Below are positions 1 to 7,496 of a stretch of DNA of 64,000 nucleotides, in pieces. The notes beneath the pieces were generated by a model that searched no databases, was not told the DNA's origin, and saw only the letters and a program-made list of their open reading frames with translations. Every line of letters starts with the position of its first letter. The stretch's first letter is position 1. Origin of the DNA: CAVVNN01 sp963749605. GTDB taxonomy: Bacteria > Actinomycetota > Thermoleophilia > Solirubrobacterales > 70-9. Position numbers and translations under genes: made by a program. Location: NCBI GenBank assembly GCA_963749605.1, contig CAVVNN010000002.1, positions 186,001 to 250,000 of the forward strand, written 5' to 3'.

Positions 1-72
1 CGCCGCCCGCCTGCGCGACACTTATGCAGCCACGCACCCGCGAGCATGAACTCGAAAACCTCCCAGCGACCC

Positions 73-78
73 TAGAAT
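73..78 (+). promoter_or_regulatory. -10 element of the sigma-factor gene
   Basis: TAGAAT lies 9 nt before the ATG at 88. A transcript starting 6-9 nt after this box would begin at or next to the start codon, so the mRNA is probably leaderless. I see no convincing -35 box. Confidence 0.5.
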
Positions 79-87
79 CGGCAACCC

Positions 88-861
88 ATGGAAACCGGAG
101 TCAAAGAGGTAGAGCTCCGCGACCTATGGCGTCGCTACAAGGGGGAAGGCGACTCCGCGGCGCGCGAGCGGCTGGTGGTGGCGTACTCGCCGATGGTCAA
201 GTTCGTCGCCGGTCGCCTCGGGGCGGGCCTGCCCTCCCACGTCGACGACGTCGACCTCATCTCCTACGGACTGATGGGCCTGATCGGCGCGATCGAGCGC
301 TTCGAGCCCGAGCGCGGGATCAAGTTCGAGACCTTCGCGATGACCCGCATCCGCGGCGCGATCATCGACGAGCTGCGCTCGCTGGACTGGGTGCCGCGCT
401 CGGTCCGCTCGCGCGCCCGCGAAATCGAGACCGCGCAGGCGAAGCTCGAGCACGAGCTGCAGCGGGCGCCCTCCGAGGTCGAGCTGGCCGGCAGGCTGAA
501 GATGAGCGAGGAGGACCTGCAGGCGGCGCTGCTGGAGATCGCCAATTCCTCGGTCTACGCACTCGACGAGCTGTGGACGGTCTCCGACTCCTCCGGCGAC
601 CAGGTCTCCCTGCTCGACACGATCGCCGACGAGGCTGCCCCCGACCCACAGGAGGCGCTTGCCACCAGCGAAGTGAAGGAGCGCCTCGGCGAGGCGATCG
701 CCTCGCTGCCGGAGCGCGAGCAGCTGGTCGTCGCCCTCTACTACTACGAGAACCTGACCCTGCGGGAGATCGGCGAGGTCCTCGGGGTCACCGAGTCGCG
801 CGTCTCCCAGCTCCACACCAAGGCGGTGATGCGGTTGAAGTCTGGACTGCAGGCGGTGTAG
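88..861 (+). CDS. fliA: RNA polymerase sigma factor, FliA/WhiG (sigma-28) family
   Basis: A 257-residue group 3 sigma factor that directs RNA polymerase to a specialised promoter set (motility in most bacteria, sporulation in Streptomyces as WhiG). Sigma region 2 spans roughly residues 25-100 (LISYGLMGLIGAIERF, then the family-typical KFETFAMTRIRGAIIDELR). Region 3 is at about 110-165. Region 4, with a helix-turn-helix, is at about 195-250 (LTLREIGEVLGVTESRVSQ). Length is normal for the family. No flagellar or sporulation genes are visible, so the regulon cannot be inferred. The next gene, an EF-G paralogue, starts 9 nt after the stop and is probably cotranscribed. The symbol is by family; whiG is equally defensible. 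Confidence 0.88.
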   Translation: METGVKEVELRDLWRRYKGEGDSAARERLVVAYSPMVKFVAGRLGAGLPSHVDDVDLISYGLMGLIGAIERFEPERGIKFETFAMTRIRGAIIDELRSLDWVPRSVRSRAREIETAQAKLEHELQRAPSEVELAGRLKMSEEDLQAALLEIANSSVYALDELWTVSDSSGDQVSLLDTIADEAAPDPQEALATSEVKERLGEAIASLPEREQLVVALYYYENLTLREIGEVLGVTESRVSQLHTKAVMRLKSGLQAV

Positions 862-870
862 CTTCTCCAT

Positions 871-2958
871 GTGCCTCATCGGGCTGTTGATCGGATTCGC
901 AACGTCGCCCTGATCGGCCACCGGGGCGGCGGCAAGACGAGCCTCCACGAGGCGATGTTGTTCGAGGCCGGGGCGATCAACCGACTGGGCACGGTCGCCG
1001 ACGGCTCGACGGTCTCCGACCACGAGCCCGACGAACGGGCTCGGGCGATGTCGATCGGCGCCTCGCTTGCCTGCTTCGAGTACGGCGGGCGCGAGATCAA
1101 CCTGATCGACACTCCGGGTGAGCCGAGCTTTGTCGCCGATGCCGCCGCCTCGCTGCGCGTCGTCGACGCTGCGGTCGTCGTCGTCAACGGTGTCAACGGG
1201 GTCGAGGTCAACACCGAACGGCTCTGGGAGCGGGCCGACGCCGACGGCCTGGCTCGCCTCGTCTTCGTCAACATGCTCGATCGCGAGCGAGCCGACTTCT
1301 TCGCCGTCCTCGAAGCGCTCAAGGCCGCCTTCGGCCCACACGTCGTCGCCACCGAGATCCCGATCGGGGTCGAGAGCGAGGTGCGCGGCGTGATCGACCT
1401 GATCGACATGGAGGCGTTCCTCTATGAGGGCGCCGGCCGCGGCAGCTGCCAACGGGTCGAGGTGCCGGAGGAGCTGCGCGCCCAGGCCGAGGAGTACCGA
1501 GAGAAGCTGATGGACGAGGTGGCGGAGAACTCCGACGAGCTGATGGAGCGCTACCTCGACGGCGAGGCGATCGACCACGACGAGATCGTCAGGGCGCTGA
1601 AGCAGGGAGTTACCGCCGGGCGGCTGTTCCCGGTCACCTGCGGGGTCGCGACCAGGAACCTCGGCACCAACCGGCTGCTCGACGCCCTGGTCGAGGACCT
1701 GCCCTCGCCGGCGATGCGCGGGCCCATCGCCGCGGTCGGCGCCGGCGAAGAGCCGGTCGAGATCGAGCCCGACGAGGACGGGCCGCTGGTGGCCTACGTC
1801 TTCAAGACCGTCGCCGACCCCTACACCGGCCGGGTCAACCTCTTCCGCATATACCGCGGCACGCTGCGCTCCGACTCCCATGCGGTCGACGTCACCCGTC
1901 ATCACAAGGAGCGGATCGGCCAGCTCTCCCAGGTGCTGGGCCAGGAGCTGCGGCCGGTGGAGGAGCTGGGAGCGGGCGACATCGGCGCCGTCGCCAAGCT
2001 CAAAGAGACCCGAGCCGGCGACGTGATCTGCGCCAGCCAGGAGGAATTGTCCTTCGCCTCCCTCGATCTGCCCGCCCCGGTGATGGCGTTCGCCTATGAG
2101 CCGAAGTCGAAGGGGGACGAGGAGAAGGCGGCGGCCGCGGTGCGGCGGCTGACCGAGGAGGACCCGACCCTCGACGTCCATCGCGATGCGCAGACCGGCG
2201 AGCAGATAGTCGCCGGCCTGACCCAGATCCACGTCGAGGTCGCGGTCGAGCGGATGAAGCGGCGCTTCGGCGCCGAGGTCGAGCTGCATCCTCCGCAGGT
2301 GCCCTACCGCGAGTCGATTCGCACGGCCGCCAGGGCCCACGCCCGCTACAAGAAGCAGACGGGAGGGCGCGGCCAGTTCGCCGACTGCCAGATCGAGATC
2401 GAGCCCGCGGAGGACGGCGCCGGGCTGGAGTTCGTCAACGCGATCAAGGGTGGCTCGATCCCGGGCGGTTTCATCCCGGCGGTGGAGAAGGGGGTGGGGG
2501 AGGCGATGGCGCACGGCACCGTCGCCGGCTACCCGGTGAAGGACGTGAGGGTGCGCCTTCTCGACGGCAAGCACCACGACGTCGACTCCTCGGAGATGGC
2601 CTTCAAGATCGCCGGCTCGATGGCCTTCAAGCAGGCCATGGAGGAGGCCGACCCGGTGTTGCTGGAGCCGATCGTGCGGCTCACGGTGAGCTGCCCGGGG
2701 GATGTCGTCGGCGACGTGATCGGCGATCTCAACTCGCGCCGCGGCCACCCGCTGGGGATGGAGCCGAAGGGTTCGATGACCGAGGTGATGGCGGAGGCGC
2801 CGCTGGCCGAGGTGCTCGACTACGCGCCCGAGCTGCGCTCGATCAGCGGCGGTCGCGCCGACTTCGCGATGGAGTTCGAGCGCTACGACGAGGTGCCGCC
2901 TCACCTTGCTTCGAAGGTCGTGGCTGCGGTTGGAGTGGGCACGCCGGCCGCCGCCTAG
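871..2958 (+). CDS. Elongation factor G-like translational GTPase (EF-G2 type)
   Basis: A 695-residue EF-G-fold protein with GTPase domain, domain II and the C-terminal domains III-V. The P-loop is GHRGGGKTS instead of the usual AHIDAGKTT. The G3 motif is DTPGEPSF, so the catalytic histidine of DTPGHVDF is replaced by glutamate. G4 is NMLD instead of NKMD. These departures match the EF-G2/FusA2 paralogue group of actinobacteria rather than canonical translocase EF-G. GTP hydrolysis is probably slow or differently triggered, and the cellular role is not established. The start is GTG at 871, just downstream of the sigma-factor gene. The canonical fusA is not in this window. Confidence 0.82.
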   Translation: MPHRAVDRIRNVALIGHRGGGKTSLHEAMLFEAGAINRLGTVADGSTVSDHEPDERARAMSIGASLACFEYGGREINLIDTPGEPSFVADAAASLRVVDAAVVVVNGVNGVEVNTERLWERADADGLARLVFVNMLDRERADFFAVLEALKAAFGPHVVATEIPIGVESEVRGVIDLIDMEAFLYEGAGRGSCQRVEVPEELRAQAEEYREKLMDEVAENSDELMERYLDGEAIDHDEIVRALKQGVTAGRLFPVTCGVATRNLGTNRLLDALVEDLPSPAMRGPIAAVGAGEEPVEIEPDEDGPLVAYVFKTVADPYTGRVNLFRIYRGTLRSDSHAVDVTRHHKERIGQLSQVLGQELRPVEELGAGDIGAVAKLKETRAGDVICASQEELSFASLDLPAPVMAFAYEPKSKGDEEKAAAAVRRLTEEDPTLDVHRDAQTGEQIVAGLTQIHVEVAVERMKRRFGAEVELHPPQVPYRESIRTAARAHARYKKQTGGRGQFADCQIEIEPAEDGAGLEFVNAIKGGSIPGGFIPAVEKGVGEAMAHGTVAGYPVKDVRVRLLDGKHHDVDSSEMAFKIAGSMAFKQAMEEADPVLLEPIVRLTVSCPGDVVGDVIGDLNSRRGHPLGMEPKGSMTEVMAEAPLAEVLDYAPELRSISGGRADFAMEFERYDEVPPHLASKVVAAVGVGTPAAA

Positions 2959-2976
2959 GACAGGCCCGGCCATTGC

Positions 2977-2982
2977 TAGGTT
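2977..2982 (+). promoter_or_regulatory. -10 element of the RNase HI-VOC gene
   Basis: TAGGTT ends 6 nt before the GTG at 2989, the leaderless arrangement seen repeatedly in this window. Confidence 0.4.
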
Positions 2983-2988
2983 CACGGG

Positions 2989-3945
2989 GTGAGTCTCGGG
3001 ACCAAGCTGACGGTCAACGTCGACGGCGGCTCCCGGGGCAACCCGGGGCCGGCGGCGATCGCCGCGGTTGTGCGGACCCCCGAGGGCGAAATCCTCGAGG
3101 AGCGCGGTAAGCAGATCGGCAAGGCGACCAGCAACGTCGCCGAGTACCGGGCGCTGCTGCTCGGCATCGAGCTGGCGACGGCACTGGGGGCAGATGAGCT
3201 GGAGTTGGTTGGCGACTCCGAATTGATCGTCCGTCAGGTGAAAGGCGAGTACAAGGTCAAGAACGCGACGCTGCAAGAGCTGAACGCTGAGGTGAAACGC
3301 GCCCTGCGAGGGTTCGACCGCTGGTCGATTCGCCACGTCCCCCGCGAGCAGAACGCCGAGGCGGATCGGCTCGTCAACGAGGCGTTGGACGGCGGGTCGG
3401 GGGTCGAGGCCGTGGGGTCCAAAGCGGAGGTGGATGAACGCAGCGCTGCGTCGAGCCCGGACTCAATCGACCCAGGCGTCGAGATCGGCCACGTCCACCT
3501 CAAGGTCGCCGATCTCGACCGCTCGCTCGATTTCTACTGCGGGGTGCTCGGCTTCGAGCTCCAGCAGCGCCTCGGCGACGAGGCCGCCTTCGTCTCCGCC
3601 GGTGGTTACCACCACCACATCGGCCTCAACACCTGGTACTCGAAGGGCGGCTCGCCGCCTCCGCCGGATACCACCGGCCTCTTCCATTTCGCGATTCGCT
3701 ACCCAACCCGCCGCGCCCTCGCCGATGCCCTGCGCCGCCTATCCGAGGCTGGCATCCGTCTCGAGGGGGTCGCGGACCACGGCGTCAGCGAGGCCCTCTA
3801 CCTAAGCGATCCCGATGGCAACGGCATCGAGCTCTACTGGGACAGGCCCCGCGAGGAATGGCCCAGACCGGCCGGCGCCGAGGGCGTCGAGATGGTCACG
3901 CAACCCCTCGACCTACCCAATCTCCTCGCCGAGCTGGAGCCCTGA
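2989..3945 (+). CDS. RNase HI domain fused to a VOC (glyoxalase/dioxygenase-fold) domain
   Basis: A 318-residue two-domain protein. Residues 1-130 are a complete RNase HI with all four acidic residues: Asp in VDGGSRGNPGPA, Glu in NVAEYRALL, Asp in GDSELIV and the final Asp in NAEADRLVNEA. It should cut RNA in RNA-DNA hybrids. A Ser/Asp-rich linker of about 30 residues follows. Residues 160-318 form one vicinal-oxygen-chelate module with metal-ligand-like histidines (GHVHLKV, GGYHHHIGLNTW) and the Glu-bearing motif DPDGNGIELYW, most like the glyoxalase/catechol-2,3-dioxygenase CatE group. The fusion is unusual. Indel errors are frequent just downstream, so a lost stop codon in the linker cannot be excluded, although the linker reads smoothly in one frame. 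Confidence 0.8.
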   Translation: MSLGTKLTVNVDGGSRGNPGPAAIAAVVRTPEGEILEERGKQIGKATSNVAEYRALLLGIELATALGADELELVGDSELIVRQVKGEYKVKNATLQELNAEVKRALRGFDRWSIRHVPREQNAEADRLVNEALDGGSGVEAVGSKAEVDERSAASSPDSIDPGVEIGHVHLKVADLDRSLDFYCGVLGFELQQRLGDEAAFVSAGGYHHHIGLNTWYSKGGSPPPPDTTGLFHFAIRYPTRRALADALRRLSEAGIRLEGVADHGVSEALYLSDPDGNGIELYWDRPREEWPRPAGAEGVEMVTQPLDLPNLLAELEP

Positions 3946-3952
3946 GCAGGGC

Positions 3953-3958
3953 TATACT
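3953..3958 (+). promoter_or_regulatory. -10 element of tRNA-Gly
   Basis: TATACT ends 11 nt before the tRNA 5' end, just after the stop of the RNase HI-VOC gene. It fits a dedicated tRNA promoter. Confidence 0.5.
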
Positions 3959-3969
3959 CGCCCCTCCGC

Positions 3970-4043
3970 GCGGCTGTAGCTCAGTTGGCTAGAGCGTCTG
4001 CTTGCCATGCAGAAGGTCGAGGGTTCGAGTCCCTTCAGCCGCT
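3970..4043 (+). tRNA. tRNA-Gly (GCC)
   Basis: A full cloverleaf can be drawn. The acceptor arms GCGGCTG/CAGCCGC pair perfectly. The anticodon stem TCTGC/GCAGA encloses the loop TTGCCAT with anticodon GCC. The T-arm contains GGTTCGAGTCC. CCA is not encoded. The next gene's GTG start is only 3 nt beyond the tRNA 3' end. Confidence 0.96.
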
Positions 4044-4046
4044 TCC

Positions 4047-5602
4047 GTGTCCACTGAGCATCTCGACGTGCTGATCGTCGGCGCCGGGCTCTCCGGCATC
4101 GGTGCGGCCCACCACCTGCAGGAGCGCTGCCCGGGGAAGAGCTACGCGATCCTCGAGGCGCGGGGCGACCTCGGCGGCACCTGGGACCTGTTCCGCTACC
4201 CCGGGCATCCGCTCCGACTCCGACATGCACACGCTGGGCTACAGGTTCCGGCCCTGGACGGAAGCGAAGTCGATTGCCGATGGGCCGGCGATTTTGCGCT
4301 ACGTCCGCCAGACGGCCCGCGAGGCCGGCATCGACGAGAGGATCCGCTTTCGACATCGCGTGGTGAGCGCGGAGTGGTCGACGGCCGATGCCCGCTGGAC
4401 CGTGGAGGCGGAGCGCGCCGACACGGGGGAGACGGTCAGCCTCACCTGTGGCTTCCTCTTCGTCTGCAGCGGCTACTACCGCTACGACGAAGGCTATTCG
4501 CCGGACGCTCCCCGGTATGGAGCGCTTCTCCGGCCGCGTCGTCCACCCGCAGCACTGGCCCGACGACCTCGACTGCGCCGGCAAGCGCGTGGTGGTGATC
4601 GGCAGCGGCGCCACCGCGATGACGCTGGTGCCCGCGCTGGCGGAGGAGGCGGCGCAGGTGACGATGCTGCAACGCTCGCCGACCTACGTCGTTTCCCTGC
4701 CGGCGGAAGACGCGATCGCCAACCGCCTGCGGCGAGTGCTGCCCGACAGGGCTGTCTACGCAATCGTGCGCTGGAAGAACGTCCTGCTGCAGATGGCGAG
4801 CTACCAGCTCAGCCGCCGTCGGCCGCAGTACATGAAGAAGCTCCTGCGGCGCGGCGTGCAGCGGGCGCTGCCGCCCGGCTATGACGTCGACACCCACTTC
4901 AACCCCCGCTACGAGCCCTGGGACCAGCGTCTCTGCCTGGTCCCCGACTCCGATCTCTTCAAGGCGATCTCCTCCGGGGGCGCCGAGGTCGTCACCGACC
5001 AGATCGACACCGTCACCGAGAGCGGGATCGAGCTCGCCTCCGGCAGGGAGCTGGACGCCGAGGTGATCGTCACCGCCACCGGGCTGAACCTGCTGTTCCT
5101 CGGCGGCATGCGGCTGAGCGTCGACGGCGAGGAGCTCGACCCGGCGCAGGCGATGACCTACAAGGGCATGATGCTCAGCGACGTCCCGAACTTCGCCTTC
5201 ACGCTTGGGTACACGAACGCCTCCTGGACGTTGAAGGCCGACCTGACCGCCGAATACGTCTGCCGGCTGCTCGCCCACATGGACGCTCACGGATACCGCC
5301 AATGCGTGCCGCAGGTCACCGACCCCTCGATCGTCAAAGAGCCGCTGATGCCGCTGTCGGCTGGCTACGTCCTGCGCTCTGTGGATCGGCTGCCCAAACA
5401 GGGCTCCAAGGAGCCGTGGAAGCTGCGCATGAACTACCCCCTTGACCTCCGGGCCCTGCGGTTCGGCCCGGTCGCAGACGACGCGATGCAGTTCTCCAGT
5501 CCCCCTCCGCCTGACGCTAGTCTTCCTCTCCGCTCTGGGCGCCTTGGCGGAGTGGCTACGCAGCGGCCTGCAAAGCCGTTTACACCGGTTCGATTCCGGT
5601 AG
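4047..5602 (+). CDS. Flavin-containing (Baeyer-Villiger type) monooxygenase, frameshifted in this sequence
   Basis: An NADPH/FAD-dependent monooxygenase that inserts oxygen into ketones or related substrates. It has an N-terminal FAD Rossmann motif (GAGLSGIGAA), the BVMO fingerprint FSGRVVHPQHWP, and a second dinucleotide motif GSGATA. The frame shifts at 4203-4205 (extra G in GGG) and at 4510-4513 (extra C in CCCC), and the protein is continuous once both are removed. The frame as read runs on to 5602, into tRNA-Cys. One missing base in the C-run at 5501-5505 would instead give a TGA at 5512-5514 and a 488-residue protein of normal length, which I think is the real end. The start GTG abuts tRNA-Gly with no room for a ribosome-binding site. 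Confidence 0.75.
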
Positions 5603-5608
5603 GCGCCT
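5538..5608 (+). tRNA. tRNA-Cys (GCA)
   Basis: The acceptor stem GGCGCCT/AGGCGCC, anticodon stem GCGGC/GCCGT with loop CTGCAAA (anticodon GCA) and T-arm ACCGG-TTCGATT-CCGGT are all present. CCA is not encoded. A TAGTCT box at 5518-5523 is a candidate -10. It overlaps the as-read tail of the upstream monooxygenase frame, which is one reason to distrust that tail. Confidence 0.95.
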
Positions 5609-5670
5609 CTACGTAGCCGCCCGGCGGCTCGCGGCTGGTTTGCCGGAGGGCATGTGTCAGGCTGAAGGCC

Positions 5671-7140
5671 ATGAGCGTCGAGACGGTCAGCGAACCGGTG
5701 GGGGTCGCCGGCGCCACCTTGCCCGAGGACCACGTGATCGTTCTCTTCGGTGCGACCGGCGACCTGGCGCGGCGCAAGCTCCTGCCGGGCATCTTCCATC
5801 TTGCCGAGGCCGGGCTGATGCCGGAGCGTTTCGTCCTCATCGGAGCCTCGCGCAGCATGCTGGAGGACGACGAGTTCGTCGAGATGGCGCGGGTGGCCGT
5901 CGAAGGGTCGGGCCGCAGGTCCACGATGGACGGCTCCTGGGGCCGCTTCGCCGCCTCGCTCCGGTTCGCCGGGCTCGGGGATGGCTACGAGGCGCTCGGC
6001 GCGGCGGTGACTCGCGCGCGCGAGGAGCTCGGCGGCGAGCCGCGCCTCCTGCACTACCTGTCGCTGCCGCCGATGGCCGCCGCCGGTACGGTCGAGGCGC
6101 TCGGCCGCCTCGGCCTCGGCGACGGAGCCCGGGTGATCATGGAGAAGCCGTTCGGGGTCGACCTCGCCTCCGCCCGTGCGCTCGACGCGCGGGTCCACTC
6201 GGTCTTCGACGAGAGCCGGGTTTTCCGGATCGATCACTACCTCGGCCGCGAGGCGGTCCAGAACCTGCTCGCGGTCCGCTTCGCCAACGGCATGTTCGAG
6301 CCGGTCTGGAACCGCTCTCACATCGACCACATTCAGATCGACGTCCCCGAGACCCTCTCGATCGGGATGCGCGCCGACTTCTACGAGCAGACCGGCGCCT
6401 TTCGCGACATGGTCGTTACGCACATGTTCGAGGTGCTCAGCTTCGTCGCGATGGAGCCGCCGACCTCACTGCGCCCGAAGTCGCTGATGGCCGAGCGGCA
6501 AAAGGTCTTCGACTCGATGCTGCCGCTGGCGCCCGGCGACGTGGTTCGCGGCCAGTACGCCGGCTACCGCGAGGAGGAGGGCGTCGTCCCCGGCTCGGAG
6601 ACCGAGACCTTCGTCGCGCTGCGGGCATTCGTCGACAACTGGCGCTGGGCGGGGGTGCCGTTCTACCTGCGCTCGGGCAAGCGCATGGCGGAGAGCCGTC
6701 ACCTGCTCACGGTCGCCTTCAAGCAGCCGCCGCGCCGCATGTTCCCGCTCGACTGCGGCCGGCTGGCGGAGTCCTTCGGCCACGACCACCTCACCTTCGA
6801 GCTCGGCGATCCCGGCACGATCTCAGCCAGCTTCCTGGCCAAGGTCCCCGGCCCGGCGATGCGGCTCGGCGAAGCCCACATGAACTTCAGCTACGCGACG
6901 ACCTTCGGCGGCTCCGAGCAGGCGCTAGAGCCCTACGAGCGGCTCCTCCGCGACGTTCTCGTCGACGACCGCACCCTGTTCACCACCTCGGAGGCAATCG
7001 AGCGCCTCTGGGAGATCTCGGAACCGATGCTGCAGGCGCCGCCCCCGGTCCAGCCCTACGAGCCGGGCTCATGGGGCCCAAAGTCGATCGACGCTCTGAT
7101 CGAGCCGCGCCACTGGCATCTGCCCAGCGACCACGTCTAG
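5671..7140 (+). CDS. zwf: Glucose-6-phosphate 1-dehydrogenase
   Basis: A 489-residue enzyme catalysing NADP-dependent oxidation of glucose 6-phosphate to 6-phosphogluconolactone, the entry to the oxidative pentose phosphate pathway. The nucleotide-binding motif is GATGDLARRKLLP near the N-terminus. The EKPFG segment and the signature active-site stretch RIDHYLGREAVQNLL (about residues 188-202) are present. Length is normal and the frame is intact. It sits between tRNA-Cys and tRNA-Val with no other pentose phosphate genes nearby, and a GC-rich hairpin follows the stop. Confidence 0.96.
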   Translation: MSVETVSEPVGVAGATLPEDHVIVLFGATGDLARRKLLPGIFHLAEAGLMPERFVLIGASRSMLEDDEFVEMARVAVEGSGRRSTMDGSWGRFAASLRFAGLGDGYEALGAAVTRAREELGGEPRLLHYLSLPPMAAAGTVEALGRLGLGDGARVIMEKPFGVDLASARALDARVHSVFDESRVFRIDHYLGREAVQNLLAVRFANGMFEPVWNRSHIDHIQIDVPETLSIGMRADFYEQTGAFRDMVVTHMFEVLSFVAMEPPTSLRPKSLMAERQKVFDSMLPLAPGDVVRGQYAGYREEEGVVPGSETETFVALRAFVDNWRWAGVPFYLRSGKRMAESRHLLTVAFKQPPRRMFPLDCGRLAESFGHDHLTFELGDPGTISASFLAKVPGPAMRLGEAHMNFSYATTFGGSEQALEPYERLLRDVLVDDRTLFTTSEAIERLWEISEPMLQAPPPVQPYEPGSWGPKSIDALIEPRHWHLPSDHV

Positions 7141-7148
7141 CACGGAGC

Positions 7149-7186
7149 GGAACGGAAAAGGGCCCCGTGAGGGGCCCCTTGGTTCC
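7149..7186 (+). terminator. Hairpin downstream of zwf, probable terminator
   Basis: The arms AAGGGCCCC and GGGGCCCCTT flank a GTGA loop, and outer GGAAC/GTTCC pairs extend the stem. It begins 8 nt after the zwf stop. It lacks a clear U-run, so it may be an intrinsic terminator of the weak actinobacterial type or only an mRNA 3'-end stabiliser. Confidence 0.5.
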
Positions 7187-7419
7187 GAAGGACGTACCAC
7201 CAGGTAGATCGAAGTCCGCTGGCTCGTCAGTCCTCAAGCTTTGAAGTCTTAGATACCTAGATAAACACGGCGTAAGCGTGAAAGTTTCAGTTGTTGCATC
7301 GGACCTTGCAGCGAGGGACTTGAGCTGGCAGCTTCCAATCCGTCGCTCTGTCAACGGGCGTTCTACGTTCTACTGCGGGCACCGGACCGCGCTGCTGCGC
7401 TGCTAGATTCAGAATCTCC
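7187..7419. other. Non-coding gap between the zwf hairpin and tRNA-Val
   Basis: This 233-nt stretch has no supported gene. Around 7235-7290 it is noticeably more AT-rich than its surroundings. A TAGATT hexamer at 7404-7409, 10 nt before tRNA-Val, is a plausible -10 for the tRNA. I recognised no riboswitch or small RNA. Confidence 0.5.
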
Positions 7420-7492
7420 GGGCGCATAGCTCAGTTGGGAGAGCGCCGCCTCGACAAGGCGGAGGTCACTGGTTCGAGCCCAGTTGTGCCCA
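7420..7492 (+). tRNA. tRNA-Val (GAC)
   Basis: The acceptor stem GGGCGCA/TGTGCCC (one G-T pair) ends in discriminator A. The anticodon stem CCGCC/GGCGG holds the loop TCGACAA with anticodon GAC, and the T-arm has GGTTCGAGCC. CCA is not encoded. The next gene starts 4 nt after the tRNA 3' end. Confidence 0.95.
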
Positions 7493-7496
7493 TCCC

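Noticed and set aside
124..3336. A 1070-codon open frame on the minus strand opposite the sigma factor and EF-G-like genes
   Set aside because: It is antisense to genes with clear motifs. Such long frames are expected in high-GC DNA, and its product is low-complexity Arg/Leu/Asp-rich sequence.
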